Part shown: positions 46,135-58,980 of the stretch, in pieces | Position numbering within the stretch: the stretch's first letter is position 1 | Layout: every line of letters starts with the position of its first letter | NCBI GenBank assembly: GCA_038049695.1 | Contig: CP142460.1 | Location: 40,222,501-40,286,500 of the forward strand | Direction of reading: 5' to 3' | Length of the DNA: 64,000 nt | From: Cinnamomum chago | Taxonomy: Eukaryota; Streptophyta; Magnoliopsida; Laurales; Lauraceae | The notes under the pieces: model-generated | Databases searched by the model: none | What the model was told of the DNA's origin: nothing | Seen by the model: only the letters and a program-made list of their open reading frames with translations | Made by a program: the position numbers and the translations under genes

Positions 46135-48690
46135 TTTAAACCTGTTTAAATAACAATTTCTATAAACGAGATAAAACATTTATTCAAATACGAGTGTGCA
46201 TTATAAAACATGTAAGGTAACCAAGGAAACGGGAAACAAGCAAGATGACAACCACACGAAGCTAAGTCCTCTATCACTAAAGTGACAGAGCAATAACTAG
46301 GCACTGATCTCAGTCACTCGAGGTGAGGAGAAACAATGGATCTTATAAATACATATACATATACTATACATGACCATGGTAGCGAGCCGGGCATCGGGAA
46401 CCACAGTAGCAATCTGCGGCAACGGGACAAAACCACGGTAATAACCAGGTAGCGGGATCCAAACTACAGCTGGCGGGACAAGAGGGGGATCTCCAAGTCG
46501 GTGGATCAGACCAACAAGGTTATCCAAGCTTAGTGGTGCTGACTAATAGGTCAAATAACAAATCGAGACATGTGCAAGTAAATCAAGTATAAATAAATAA
46601 ACGGGCAAGACGGGGGTGCTCAAGGGCACACTGCCGTTTCATGTCGTGCAATGCACTTCAAGACAAGTAACTATTATAAGTGTAGTTCAATGCTTTTGGG
46701 AAAACAAGACATGTAGGATAAATCTCGGGATCAATAAAGTACAATAAACAATTGAAATCTCGGGTAAAGTATCTGGTTCAAAATTTATTTGAAGTGAATT
46801 GTGATCCCGTATGTCGATCTAATAATGATTTGGTACTCTTTGAGTTTGGGGACATTCCGGGCTCCTTATACACTTTGAATTTTCAAAACTTCGAGTGACA
46901 TCTTCGTGATATGGTTTCTTTCTCGGATGGCCTCATACAATGCCTAGTGAATCTCCTCTCCGGAATGGTTGTCTGGGTAATTTCGGTTACCTTGCGGTCA
47001 GATGGCGGCTAGCCGCCATTGGATTCGGCGGTTAGCCGCTGGCTGACCGCGGTTGGCCTGACAGAAAGACAGGTTACTGGAATTGTAATCGAAATGGTTC
47101 GGTTGGCTGGCGGTTAGCCGCCGATATGTTCAGCGGTTAGCCGCTAGCTAACCTTGTTCTCAGGAGAAAATGTTGCTCTCTAGAAAAGCAACCGAATGGG
47201 TCGGTTGGCTGGCGGTTAGCCACCGATGGTTTCGGCGGTTAGCCGCTGGCTAACCGTGTTTTCAGGTGGAAAATGGTGCTCTCTGGAAAAGTAACTGCGA
47301 CTGTTCGGCTAGATGGCGGTTAGCCGCCAGTCACCAGACGGCTAGCTGACAGGTGACCGCTGGCTGACCGCCAGGTGCGGGAAACACCCACTGTGTTCAG
47401 ATTTGAGTCCATTTCCCTCCTCAAAACCACTCTCCTCACTTCCACTTACTCCTTGCCATAAAGCTGAGCTAAAAGCTCCTTCAATGCAACTATCTACATT
47501 TCTCCACAACTCCAATATGGGTTCATTCCATCACCTCCTCCATTAACATCAAATCCAATACAAATAAAGAATGAAGGAAACCATTTCACAATAGAGCACA
47601 TTTGGTACAAACAAGAAGAAAATAAATGCCATTCACCAATATACTTATAAGTCATAAATGCACTACAAACTCTATCATGAACATTTATTTCAAACTAATG
47701 CAATAAATAGGCATGAGTGGAAAATACCAAAATCATTGAAAGCTTATAAAAATCAAATCATCCACTTGCCTTGGGTCTTCTAATGAGCAAGTCAAACTCT
47801 TATACTCTTCCAAGCCAAAGATTCAAGCTATGGATAGAATCCCCAAAACAAACAAACCCTAAAATGGTCAAACGATGAAATAGAAAGGGAAACCTTACAA
47901 TAATGAAGATGAAGCTTCTCTAAGGCTAGAAGAATACAAATCTAGAAGAAGGAAAGGATTACTTACTTGTAAGGTCCTTTAATGGCAAGAGTAAGCTCTA
48001 TGAAGATCATGGAATGGAGGGTTTTCTTCACAAATTGTATCAATAGAGAGCTATGGTGATGAGGAAGAGAATGATAACCTTCATTTTGATGTTGGTGCAA
48101 GATTGGTGTGGATTGGAGATGGAGAGAACAAGAAGGAGAAGAAAAGTTGCCAAAGAAACCCTAGGCTGCCTTTTGTGCTGGAAAAAGAAAAATGAGGAAG
48201 ATGGGTCTCCTTATATAAGCAAATGGAGATGGGTCCCACTACTTAAGACACTCAAGGGTTGAAATCTTGGCTTTCAGGGCTTCTATTGAATTCGACGAAG
48301 TAGAGAAAAGTAATCGTCGAAATATCTAGTTTCCAAAAAGTATATGTTTCGCAGGTTTCAGGAATATCAAGTTTTGGGTACAGATTTTGTGTGCAATGAC
48401 TGTTTTGCCCTCAAGGCTATGAAATCGGGTTTCGGGATCTCGAACGGGGATGAGATCAACATGAAAGTTGTAGGGATTAACAATACAAATAAAACGGGAT
48501 TAAAACGATGAATGTAAAAATCTCCGATAAATCCTCAAGCGATTGCAAGGTCATAAAGAAGGAACCCCCAAAGGCTTATCAAAAGTTATTTCAAGCCCAA
48601 CCTAACCAAAATCCACTAAACACGCTTAGAACTAAAACACAACTTAATCAATACTAATCGAGTTCACTCGGGTCGGGGTCTTACAGTACC

Positions 48691-49895
48691 CGCTCTGGCC
48701 AGGATTACCAAAAAAATTACAACCAGGCTTCTTCTTCTTATGTAAATCCTTCGGGAAAACAAGTCGAAAACGCCCCCAAGTGGCAACAATAATGAAAATG
48801 CAAGCCTGAAGGAGGCTTTCAAATACGACTTGATTGAGCACTTCAAGCACATATCTGCACGACTGCACATCCTTGACTTATTACGAATGTCTCCACAAAC
48901 TCGTGATAGTCTCATTTCAGAACTGCAAATGCTGAATGCGGATGTCTACAAACATGCCCCACAAGTCCTACAAATTGAAATGGACTACAGGGTAAAAAAA
49001 TCAAATACTTCCTCAATGGGAGAAAAGAAGAAAACTGAGGGATCAAGCATCGAATGCCTCTTGGATAAAAAAGCAGCAAGTGCAACAATTGCCTTCGATA
49101 AGGATGACCTCCTGTTAGGCGAGACAAAATACAACTGACCCTTGTACTTCACAGGGTACGTCAAAGAAATGCCAGTACACAGAGTCCAGATTGACCTCTA
49201 TTCTGCACTCAATCTCATTTCTACTTCGGCACTCGAAGAATTGGGCATCCTACCTAGGAAGCTGAGTCACATGTTTGTATCTATCTTTGGATACGATGGG
49301 AGCGCTCAAAGGCCTATCGGCAAAATCAGGTTCAAATTACAAATCGGTGATCTTATTTCTGAAGTCACTGTATATGCTGTAAGAACCCCTTCATGCTACA
49401 ATATCCTTCTTGGACGCCCCTGGATACACGAGAATGGTGTCGCCCCTTCAACTCTACATCAATGCATCAAGTTTGTCGGCAACGATGGCTCGATACATCG
49501 AGTGTTTGTCGATAAAAAGCCCTTCAAAGGCAAGGATGTTCATTTTGCAGACGCTCAGATGTATAAAGATGAAAAAGAAGAAAAGGAGGAAGAAACAACA
49601 CCCTTTGCCGAAAATCTCCAGAAAGATAAGGGCAAGGCTCTTCAAGAATCATCGGAAGAAAGCAAATCTTCCAGTAAAACCGAAGAGAGCATTCATTCTC
49701 CCTTTGTTGTCTCTCTCAAACCTTCAAAGCCTTTGGTAATCACCACCAAAGCAAAAAAGACAATAAAAAACTGGGGGCAAGTTCGCTATTTCGTTCGTGT
49801 CTATTATGCATGACACAGATTCAGATTTAGGGCCAGAAGATGACACATTGTCAAGCCAAGCTGATACTTAGCAAGTTCGGCCTGCTCTCACTCCG
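48691..49895 (+). pseudogene. Protease region of the giant Tat element
   Basis: After a linker (48830-49137) that ends in a TGA, a 660-base open stretch (49142-49813) carries the retropepsin-like fold. It reads VQIDLYSALNLISTSALEEL, then YNILLGRPWIHENGVAPST and LHQCIKF. The catalytic loop reads D-L-Y-S where active enzymes have D-[ST]-G-[AS] or DPGS. The aspartate remains, but the glycine is lost, so activity is unlikely. A lysine/glutamate-rich stretch follows. Confidence 0.78.
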
Positions 49896-50545
49896 TTGGA
49901 GACACCTGCTAACTTAGAAGACCCTACGTCTGCTTCCTTCATCGTTCCGGTAACTTTGGCAGAAGAAAAGACAATCTTCTTCCACAGATCAGAAGCCTCT
50001 TCACTAAATTCTTCGCTTGAACCATTCCAAAATGAAGCTATCATGAAGAGAATGGGCTATGATGCTCAGAATCCAATCGGTTTGGGAGGAGGCCGTGGTA
50101 TTCTCACACCATTGGAACCCACCCTGACCAAAAGTCAACTGGAGGATTGGAAACTCCATCGTAATATAGACAAGTCTTCATACAGGTTGGGGTATGATCC
50201 TGACACTCCCATGAGACAGTTGGCACAAAGGCTGCAAAGTCGTTTTGCCGACCAAGCCTCAACATCTCGTGTCCATGAAGACATTGATCTCCCTGGATAT
50301 CTCTTTGAGGAGTCACCCGTCAACGATCCAGGAAGCTCTTCCAATTGGTATGATTTCTCTGTCGATGAAGAGGAATTGTCTAATGACACAAACGCGCGGT
50401 TTTCTGGCCCAGGAGAACCATCGTTTACAAAAGAAGTACCCTACTTCGACCCAGTTTCAATAGGTGATTGGGATCATCTCGTTGCAAGTCTTGAGAAGAT
50501 ACCGATCAAGAAGACCCATGGACAAAAGCAAAGCCTTGGTTTGTA
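49896..50545 (+). pseudogene. G-patch-like linker of the giant Tat element
   Basis: An open frame of 216 codons carries MKRMGYDAQNPIGLGGGRG at about residues 50-68, then TPLEPTLTKSQLEDWKLHR. Glycine-rich G-patch-like blocks between protease and RT are common in plant Ty3 elements and may bind RNA. The rest is acidic and low complexity. The frame ends at a TAA at 50543-50545, shortly before RT. Confidence 0.7.
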
Positions 50546-51360
50546 AATGCCTTTGGGACTGCAGAAGGTCTTGTTGAGTTGGAAGCCTCCAAAAACAATG
50601 TGGAGGAACCACTTTCAAACCTTCCAACAAAAGATCCTGTTGAAAAGATAGACCCGAAAATAGCAATCCACAAACTCAATCTGCAAAAAGATATCAAGCA
50701 TGTCAAACAAGGCCAAAGAAGATTCTGTCCTGATGTGATGGAAAAAATTAAACAAGAAGTTCAGAAACTCAAAAGTGTTAGCTTCGTCTGCGAGGAACAA
50801 CATCCTGAATGGTTGGCCAACATCGTCCCCGTGACAAAGAAAAATGGGCAGATCAGGGTCTGTATTGCCTATAAAGACTTGAATAATGCATGCCCTAAAG
50901 ATAAATTCCTGCTCCCCATACTAGAGGTGATGATCGACAATACCTGCGGATTCGAGCGAATGACATTCATGGATGGATTCTCTAGCTACAATCAGATAAA
51001 GATGCATCCTGAAGATGAAAGACACACATCATTTCGGACTCCATTGGGCGTGTATTGCTACACAGTCACGCCATTTGGTCTGAAAAATGTGGGTGCAACA
51101 TATCAGAGGGCTATGATGAAAATATCCTAAGATATGCAGCACAAGACGGTCGAATGTTATGTCGATGACCTCACCGTCAAAAGCAGAAGAAAAGACCATC
51201 TCAAAGATGTTCGAGAAGTCTTCCTCTGACTTCGCAAACACAAACTGCGGATGAATCCACTAAAGTGTTTCTTCGGTGTCTCATCGGGTAAGTTTCTCTG
51301 ATTCATAGTTTGGAAAGGCAGAATAGAACTTGACCCCACCAAAGTCAAGGCTATCCTAGA
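50546..51360 (+). pseudogene. Reverse transcriptase of the giant Tat element
   Basis: RT motifs appear in order: WLANIVPVTKKNGQIRVCIA, then KDLNNACPKDKF, MTFMDGFSSYNQIKMHPED, TPFGLKNVGATYQRAM and the catalytic YVDD at 51158-51169. Stops at about 51128, 51228 and 51300 and one frame change break it. The LPKI/DDL region reads LLPILEVMID, a small departure from the family. All three catalytic aspartates are still encoded. Confidence 0.88.
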
Positions 51361-51997
51361 AATGCCATCTCCAAGAACCCTAAGAGAACTAAAAGGGCTT
51401 CAAGGAAGGTTGGCATACATTCTACGGTTCATCTCCAATTTGTCAGGGAAGTGTCGTCCATTCTCTCACCTAACGAAGAGAGGTGTGGACTTTATTTGGG
51501 ATGCTGAATGTGAAGCCGCATTTCAAGATATCAAGACATACGTGACTAAACCTCCAGTGTTGCCTGCCCCAACAGCTGGAAAACCATTCATCTTGTACAC
51601 AAGAGTTCTCGATTACTGCTGGCACAAGAAAACGACGAGGGAAAAGAAGCTGCTCTATATTACCTTAGCCGCATGTTGATAGGTGCAGAGCATCACTACT
51701 CTTCAGTCGAAAAAGAATGCCTTGCAGTGATGTTCGCCGTACAAAAGCTGCGTCACTAACTGCTGTCCAACACAGTATACTTGATTTCGAGGATCAATCT
51801 TTTAAAGGTCCTTGTCACGAAAGTAGGTTCTCTTAATACACGATTGGTAAAATGGTCTATCCTTCTGTCGTAATTCGATATTTGGTATGTACCATAAAAG
51901 GCAATCAAAGGGCAAGCTCTAGCAGACTTTCTTGCAGAGCATCCATTACCTAAGGATTCTCCACTGAGGGATGATCTCCCAGACGAATCTATCTACA
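51361..51997 (+). pseudogene. First RNase H (connection plus RNase H1) of the giant Tat element
   Basis: It begins with the thumb/connection phrase FSHLTKRGVDFIWDAECE. After a frame change at about 51610, blocks like YYLSRMLIGAEHHYSSVEK and ECLAVMFAVQKLRHY follow, then GQALADFLAEHPLP. Stops at about 51758, 51871 and 51894 break it. In Tat elements this domain is usually degenerate because the second RNase H took over. Confidence 0.75.
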
Positions 51998-52785
51998 ATG
52001 TGGAAACTTCCTTACCAAATTCTTCTTGGGACATGTACTTAGACGGCGTAACCAGGACAAATGAAAAAGGAAAGCCAATATTGGAATTTGGCATCCTCTT
52101 TGTCAGTCCCAACAAAGACATGATTCCACACGCTTTCTCGCTACTGGAACCATGTTCAAACAATGCAACTGAATATCAAGCCCTGATTGTGGGATTGGAA
52201 CTCGCCCTCGAATTTGGCATCACCACGCTGGAAGCTTTTGGGGACTCTCAACTGATCGTTAACCAGATGAATTAGAAATTTCAAGTCAGGAAGCCTGATC
52301 TGTTGCCTTACTACAGCTAGGTACAATCACTTCGGCAAAAGTTTGACATCTGTCACATCACCCACATCCTCAGAGGTGAAAACATCCATGCAGAAGCCTT
52401 GGCCGGACTCGCCGCATCTGTGGCAATCCAAGAAGGAGAAAACATGCAAATTACAGTGTGTCAAAGAAGGATTCTCCTTCCTCTTAACACACACCAAGCA
52501 GTTGCTGAATGCCACCAAGTAGTTGGAAGTCGGATGTCCATCCTCAAACCTCCGATAGGTGACTGGAGGGCTCTGTTCATTGATTACATTATGTTTGGAA
52601 TCCTACCTGAAGATCCAAAAGAGTGGGTAAGCATTCAAAGACGAGCCCTAAAATCTCATTTGGATATTCCTTCAAAAATGCTTTACAGAAAATCCTTCAA
52701 CAGAGTACTTCTATGCTGCTTGTCACAACAAGAATCCGAGGAAACTCTCAAAGAAGTACATGCTGGTCTTTGTGGATCTCATTAG
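51998..52785 (+). pseudogene. Second, archaeal-type RNase H (aRNH) of the giant Tat element
   Basis: WDMYLDGVTR, then CSNNATEYQALIVGLELALE and FGDSQLIVNQMN give three catalytic acids (D, E, D) in the expected order. After a TAG at 52273 the domain continues to NIHAEALAGLA, where the fourth acid is normally aspartate (ADALA) and here is glutamate. This extra RNase H is a Tat-clade trait. The tail leads into the integrase zinc-finger region. Confidence 0.8.
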
Positions 52786-53798
52786 GTTGGTCCTAAGCTC
52801 TACGATTAGATAAAAAGGTTGGTAGCAGATAATATGCAATTTGCTAAACGCTGCCGATAGTGCCAAGTTCACGGAGATTATGTCCACAAGCCTCCAGAAT
52901 GGCTACATCCGACAACGATCTCATGGCCTTTCGAAGCCTGGGGTATGGACATCATAGGTCCTATCTCTCCCCCATCAAGGAAAGATCATCGCTTCATCTT
53001 CGCCACTACGGATTATTTCTCTAAGTGGTCAGAAGTATTTGCGCTCAGCAAAATGAAGACCTCATCAGTCCTTCAATTCTTGCGCACCAACATTATCTGT
53101 CGCTTCGGCATACCTAAAAGATTCATCCATGATAACGGACCACAATTCAGGGATCACAGATTCTATAAGTTTTGTGACAAGTATAAAATCCAAAGTTGTC
53201 CTTCGACTCGATATAATCTAGTAGTGAACGGACTAGCAGAAGCCTTTAATAAGGCACTCTGCAAAATTCTCAAGAAAATGGTCTCTAGTCACAAAAGAGA
53301 CTGGGGCGACAAACTACCTAAAGCTTTGTGGGTTTATCGAACCACCGTTCGAGGACCAACCCATAGCACACCATTCTTTTTCGTCTATGGATGCAAAGCT
53401 GTTGTCCCTTTAGAAGTACAAATTCCTTCCTTAAGGGTATCTTTGCAAAATGACATGATGCAAGAAAGCAATGTCAAATTGAGACTACAAGAGCTGGATA
53501 ATCTCGATGAAAGACGGCTTGAAGCTCTACAAAGCATTGAGCGTACCAAGCACGTATGGCAGGATCTTTCGACACGAAGGTTAGGCAACGCACCTATAAA
53601 ATGGGTGACATGGTTCTTGCAGTAAAAAGGCCAATGGTTTTCGCCCACAAATCCAAAGGCAAATTTGAGCCAAAATGGGGGGGACCATTCGTCATCGACA
53701 AAGTCTTCTCCAATGGCGCATATGCTCTCCTAAACATGGAGGGTGACAGATGTATGTTGCCCATCAACGACAAATTCTTGAAGCGGTACTACCCTTGA
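52741..53798 (+). pseudogene. Integrase of the giant Tat element
   Basis: The HHCC finger starts at EVHAGLCGSH (about 52755) and continues through RCR-stop-CQVHG, with stops at about 52783, 52807 and 52858. The DDE core is open from 52945: the first Asp in MDIIGP, the second in HDNGPQF, the Glu in NGLAEAFN, with D-x35-E spacing. A frameshift at about 53560 separates the C-terminal part (GDMVLAVKRP, then KWGGPFVIDKVFSNGAYAL, to KRYYP and stop TGA at 53798). The catalytic triad is intact although the protein is broken. Confidence 0.88.
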
Positions 53799-53939
53799 AT
53801 ACTTACGCCACTGGGTTAGAGCAATGCTTGCACGGTCAAAGCCCATTCCCAGGTACTTGCTCGTCAAACCCACTCCTTTTGGAATTTTCATCCTTATGTT
53901 GAAATTTCTATAAAAAATTCTCAAAACAATGCTTACTTT

Positions 53940-54550
53940 CATAGTTTCATTGTTAAAAAAAAATCCAAAAATCCAAGTTTAGAAGCCTCTTCTCGGACTT
54001 GACCAAAACTTTTGATCCTTGAACCCAAAATTCATGGTTTGAAAAAAAAATCAGGACTCGGGAATTTCCACCCTAGTCCACCCCAACTTTTACAACCAAA
54101 AATGGTTTTGAGTGAAAATTCATGACCCTCGTGTCTTTAAACAAAAAATGGTTTTTTAGAAACCGTGGGGAAGCGACGCGCAGTCGATACTCTCAAAGTC
54201 CAAAAAATTGAAAGGATGCGAACCCTGTTCGATACTTCCAAAATTTCAAAATCGCAAGGAAGCGACACCTTGTCGTTGCTTGCAAAATTTCAAAAAATCA
54301 TGGAGACGCAACATTCCAGTTGATATCCATAACCCAAGTTTTCAAAAAAAAAAACAACCTCAAATTTCAAAAATCGTGGGGAAGTGACATTTAGTCGATA
54401 CCCGCAAAACCAAATTTTTTGAAAAGGCAAGGAAGTGATGTTCAGTCGATACTTGCACCTCAATTCACGAGGAGGCGACATTCCATCGAGACTCGCAACC
54501 AAATGAACAAGGAGGTGACATTCCATTGATACTTGCAAGACCATTCAGCA
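53940..54550 (+). repeat. Tandem array 1 downstream of pol (about 45-65 bp)
   Basis: Units like GGAAGCGACATTCAGTCGAT followed by ACTTGCAAAA recur about eight times with A-rich spacers. No coding function. Such hypervariable arrays between pol and the 3' LTR are known in Tat/Ogre elements. Confidence 0.75.
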
Positions 54551-55280
54551 AGGAGGCGACTTTTAGTCGGTACTTGCATTCTTGAAAACCAAAACCTGGC
54601 TTTTCGCCAAAAACAAAAACCAGCTTTCAAGCCAAAAACAAAACCTGGTTTTTCCGCTAAAAATCAAAATCTCAGCTTTTACACAAAAAAAAAACCCAGC
54701 TTTTACGCCAAAAATCTAAAATTTGGCTTTCACGCCAACAAAACAAAACTTGGTTTTCAAAAATCTGGCTCCTATGGCACAAAATTTCAACTTCCATGCG
54801 AAAAACAAACTTCGGCTTCCATGCAAAAAAAAAACAAATCTCGGCTTCCATGCCAAAAACAAATTTGGCTTCCATGCCACAAACAACAAAATCGGCTTCA
54901 TGCCCTCCCAAATTTTGGCTCTCATGCCATAAATCCATTTTTTGGCTTTTACGTCACAAAATTCGACTTTTATGCCACAAAATTTCGGCTCTCATGCCAT
55001 CCCAAAATTTCGGCTTTTATGCCAGCCAATAAAATCGGCTCCTATTCCACAAAACCTGGCTCTCATGCTAATACAAAATTCGGCTTTCATGCCATCTCCA
55101 AAAACTCGAGTTTCATGCCATCTCAAAAACTTTGGCTCCATGCCACAAACAAAATTTGGCTCTTATGCCACAAAATTTGGCTCCCATGCCATCTCAAAAT
55201 CCAGCTTTCAAGCTATAAAAAAAACAAACTTTCGCCACAAAATCTAGCTTTCATGCCCAAAACAACCGTTTGACAAAAGA
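54551..55280 (+). repeat. Tandem array 2 downstream of pol (about 30-40 bp)
   Basis: The phrase GGCTTTYATGCCA followed by CAAAATTT recurs more than twenty times. It keeps all three forward frames open for long stretches (the longest is 246 codons at 54533-55273), but the repeat causes this and I see no gene. Confidence 0.8.
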
Positions 55281-56382
55281 TTTTTCACAAAATGACAACC
55301 TTTTGGTCAAATTCTCAAACAAACATTCTCATTCTACTTTTGCTTATTTTCATAAAAAAGAATTTGAGTAAAAGGTATATAAAGTACCAAAAATGTTTTT
55401 ACATGGAGGTACCAAAAAAAGAAAAGAGAAGAAAAAGAGTTTGTTACAAAAACCAGGAGCTTAGTCTAACATGGTATTCAACTCCTCAAGCAGACTCTTG
55501 GCCTTAGCCTCCAAGGCTTCCAGGCCACGTTTCTTCAAAATCTTTCCATAAAATGCTGCAGAATGAGGCGATCCATCTGCAACACGGGGAAGTTCTTCCC
55601 AAAGGATCTGCCATTGCTCGTACTCCTGATCTTCTTCCAGAGATTGTTGTCAACCTCCTCTACCTGGCGAATCAGAGTCCCCTCTCTAGCACGAGCTTTC
55701 ACAACGGCGGTCCATTTGGCAGTAGCTTGTTCCTCCAATAACTCAAGACGCTGCTTGGCTTTAACGACCTCCCTATCAAGACGACGCAGGTCTTCTGTTA
55801 GCTCAATGATGGCCAACTCGGTGACATTCCTCTTTCGAACTAATTGCTTCCGAGTCCGCGAGATCTCGTTCAGTTTAGACTTGACCTTGCCAGAAGGCTT
55901 AAAAAATATGTCATTGAAAAAGTCACCGCTTGGGAAACTCTTAGTCTCATTCCACTTGTTGCCTAGAGTAATGACTTCATCAACAAAAGCCTTCGCACTT
56001 GCAATGTCCAAACCGACCTCTTTGCTATCAACAAGGATGTCCTGTACATGCTTGATCATGCCAAAGCAAGCTTCCAAATGGTCAGAAGAAAGAGTTTCGA
56101 CCCATGAACTCAAAACGCTCTTCAACACTTTCTTCGCATACTTAAGAGATGGCCCGGATGAAGGCTCGCCCCTCTCCATTGGTCGACTGCCCGTGTCATG
56201 CCCTGTTGGAGGAGTGATCATCAGACTCTTTCTAATCGGAGACACTGGCGAAGGAATCTCCTCAAAAGATGTCATCTCTGCCGCATTGAAACTGTAAGAA
56301 GTCCCTTCTTTTGGTTCGACTACAGGCTTCCCCTGCTCTGGCCCTGAGAAAGATGAGGGAACTTCTCTTGTTACCTTACAAC

Positions 56383-56857
56383 CTACCAGCAAAACAAAAA
56401 AAAAGGTATGAACATGATCTTGTTGAAAAATCATTATCATTAGGGTTATTGCTACAAATACCTTCTTCAATGATCGGTGAAATACTTTCTGCCTCCATGA
56501 GTTCATCCGAAGCATCGTCAAAGGTCACATCCAGAGATGGTTCGAAATCATCGAAATCCTGTGGTAAGTCAGCTGACAAGAAAACAAGCAACATGTTAAC
56601 AAATGATAGCGCAGACAAAAAAAAAAAAAAAACAAAAGAAACAAAATATAAAGAGATCATACCAGGTGAAGATTCTGGAATCACTCCAGAATCCCTCAGT
56701 TCTTCTTCAGATGCCGTAATCGGATCCTTCATTGCCTCATCGGCAGGAACCTCAAGCATCACCAAACCATCATCTCCCACTGAAAAAGGGAGAGAAGGCA
56801 AATCAAAACAATAAATCTCAATGAAAGAAACAGAAAAAGGAAGAGGAGGAATCATAC
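56383..56857 (-). other. Three short GT-AG introns of the antisense PMD gene
   Basis: The introns are 78 bp (56857-56780, GTATGA...TTTCAG), 90 bp (56662-56573, GTATGA...TGTCAG) and 79 bp (56461-56383, GTATTT...GGTAG). Each is T-rich with plant-like borders. Removing each keeps the acidic exon frames in phase: exon ends at phase 1 join on to the next exon in frame. Confidence 0.72.
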
Positions 56858-57275
56858 CTTCATTAACGATCTCTTCCTCTCGGCTCCTCTTTTCCGGAGG
56901 CTCATCAGCTTCCCATGAAATCTCTTCAGCAATGGTGGGAGGGACTTTTGAATCAGGAGAGTCATTGTGTCGTCTCTTATTACGGCGTTGCCCTCTCTTC
57001 CTCTTGCTTCTATGGGTCAGTTTGCTTGAAGTACCCATCCCATCACCAAAGTCAGGACGTTCGCTTGACTCCTCGCCGGATGGTCTGCTCCTCCCAGTGG
57101 ACTCCAAGGAAGCCTTCGTTCGTTCCGCTTGCATCCAAGCGTCGATCTCGGCCTCCTCCTCCTCTAGCTGTTTCAAGACCTCACTGGGTATCTCTTGTAC
57201 AGTTCCTGATTTGGTGACGTCCTGTTCACTGAGAAAGTCTATCTTGTGTTTCTCTCCAGAAAGGAAAGCCAGAAC

Positions 57276-58980
57276 TGTTAGTTTTATGGTCTCAATACCA
57301 GTATATGATAAATAAATTGATTAATTTCTTTATTTATCAATATATATTATTGCTTTCCTTTCATGAGATGAATGGTGTTTTATTACTTGTTTGCACATAA
57401 CTAATATGAATGACATAATGGTTCATGAGATGAACCGGAGTCCACAAGTATACTAAATGTAATACATGTGTATGGATGAGATCCACATATAGGAGACATG
57501 TATTACAAATCTTATACTTAAATATCTTCACAACCAGTGATGAGATTGGGCATCTCATATGACAAGGTTGCAACACTTTGATCACTATGAGATAGTGTGA
57601 TTTGTCTCGATCATCGGAATGTAAGATTATGGATCATGGTGCTGATACATTTGATGTATTGAAGGACCATGAGAAGCACCTTATATACATTGTCTTAACT
57701 TTAAGGCTTGCTCTCATAATTCCCTAGCAATAGGCTTATAATCCTGAGACATTAATGAACTCAAGTTTCTATCTATTCATTTGCTTTGAGTCACCAATGA
57801 GTGAGGCCAATTGTAGGTCAACACCTCGGTGATTTGGGTACGTGGTAGTAGAGCTGTGGGAACATTCAAAGGTCAAGATGGAATCTATCTTTAATATCCC
57901 CTTGTGCCAATTAATGGATTTATCATTGGTAAGTGCGCACCCATTCCAATTAAGAGTTAATTGGAACGGTACCAAATGATCATTATAATTGATTGGGGCT
58001 CAAGGATAATAAGATATGGATCTAATTTGGTGGACATGTCCAATTGATCCATGGATATAGATGGAGGGGCCTACTTGTGGTAATGTGGAAGTTTAGGGTC
58101 TTCATTGTAATTTATTCCTAAGACTAGAGTGCAATTGCATTTATATAGTGGAGTTATTTGCAATTGACTATGGGCCCGGATTACACATGAGATGTGAGGT
58201 CGCGTGTCCCGGTTGGAGCCAGCTTTCTAAGGAATCCCTAGTGGTCCCCACGCTAGCCCAAGTTATTAGAAAGATACTAATTCTACTTGAACTCTAAAAG
58301 GAAGGTTACTATTTCTATTTGAAGTAAGACTTCTAATAGTGGTAATAGTAAGTTACTAATTATTAATGGAAGTAGGACTTCTATTTTAATTAGTAAAAGA
58401 GGAGGTTACTAATCATATTTGAAGTAAGACTTCTAATTGTGATTTAGTAAGAAACTAATTGTAGTGGAAGTAAGACTTCTATTTCAATTAGTAAGAGGAG
58501 GTGGCTCCATATAGGGATTCACGCCCAGCCCATTTAAGTGTGCAAGAGTTGCACTCCTCTCTTCCTCTCCATCTTCTAGTTCTCTTCTAGTTTCCTTTAG
58601 GGTTTTTCTCTTGGAGATCCCACCATCTTCTTGAGAAAAGAGAATCTGATACGGGACATAGCGTGGAAGATCAAAGGGTGTTGGAGATCTTAATTTGATT
58701 AGTGAAGGTGTTCATCATCAAAGAAAGAGATCAACTTCTCCATTAGAGCACTACAAAGCTCCAAAGGTATAATCCACATCCTTGTATGTTGTGGATTTCA
58801 TGGTTGCTTGTTTAGATGCTATTTTCTATTTTCTAGATAGGTTATGTTGCTGTACATGGTTTATGAGTTTGAGGGATTGCATCCTGCATTGGGTTTGTTG
58901 CCTTCTAGATAGTTGATCCCTGCATCAAGTGGGTCAAAAGTTTTTGAAACCTATCTGAATGGCCCACCTAGTTTCCAACA
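57276..58980 (+). mobile_element. Solo LTR D (1.7 kb), TSD AGAAC
   Basis: It starts TGTTAGTTTTATGG, ends TAGTTTCCAACA, and is flanked by AGAAC at 57271-57275 and 58981-58985. There is no internal region. A CTCTCTTCCTCTCCATC leader-like run near 58556 suggests + orientation. It contains four tandem units of about 50 bp with GAAGTAAGACTTCTA at 58320-58480. The family is unrelated to A-C. It splits the antisense PMD gene. Confidence 0.88.

Larger units (their letters stand above)
29342..48685 (-). mobile_element. Solo LTR B, TSD GTACC, split by a CACTA transposon
   Basis: On the + strand it starts TGTCGCGACCCCGG and ends GGGTCTTACA, flanked by GTACC at 29337-29341 and 48686-48690. Removing the CACTA element (29970-46134) and one TTT leaves about 3176 bp, matching solo LTR A (3124 bp). 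It reads on the - strand. The remaining parts are 29342-29969 and 46135-48685. On the - strand there is a TATATAA box at 48218-48212 and a conserved GTAAGT donor at 47966. The GGCGGTTAGCCGCC hairpin array lies at 46995-47370. Confidence 0.9.

Noticed and set aside
29342-48685. Reading 29342-48685 as a full two-LTR element
   Set aside because: The two outer parts are the two ends of one LTR: they join across the TTT duplication and together equal solo LTR A in length.
54533-55273. 246-codon forward ORF rich in F, S, K, H and P
   Set aside because: It is produced by a 30-40 bp tandem array that keeps several frames open at once. There is no domain and no start context.
55563-56297. 244-codon + strand ORF, and overlapping ORFs at 56311-57315 (+)
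   Set aside because: They are the shadow of the antisense PMD gene. The - strand frame has the coiled coil and phase-consistent introns.
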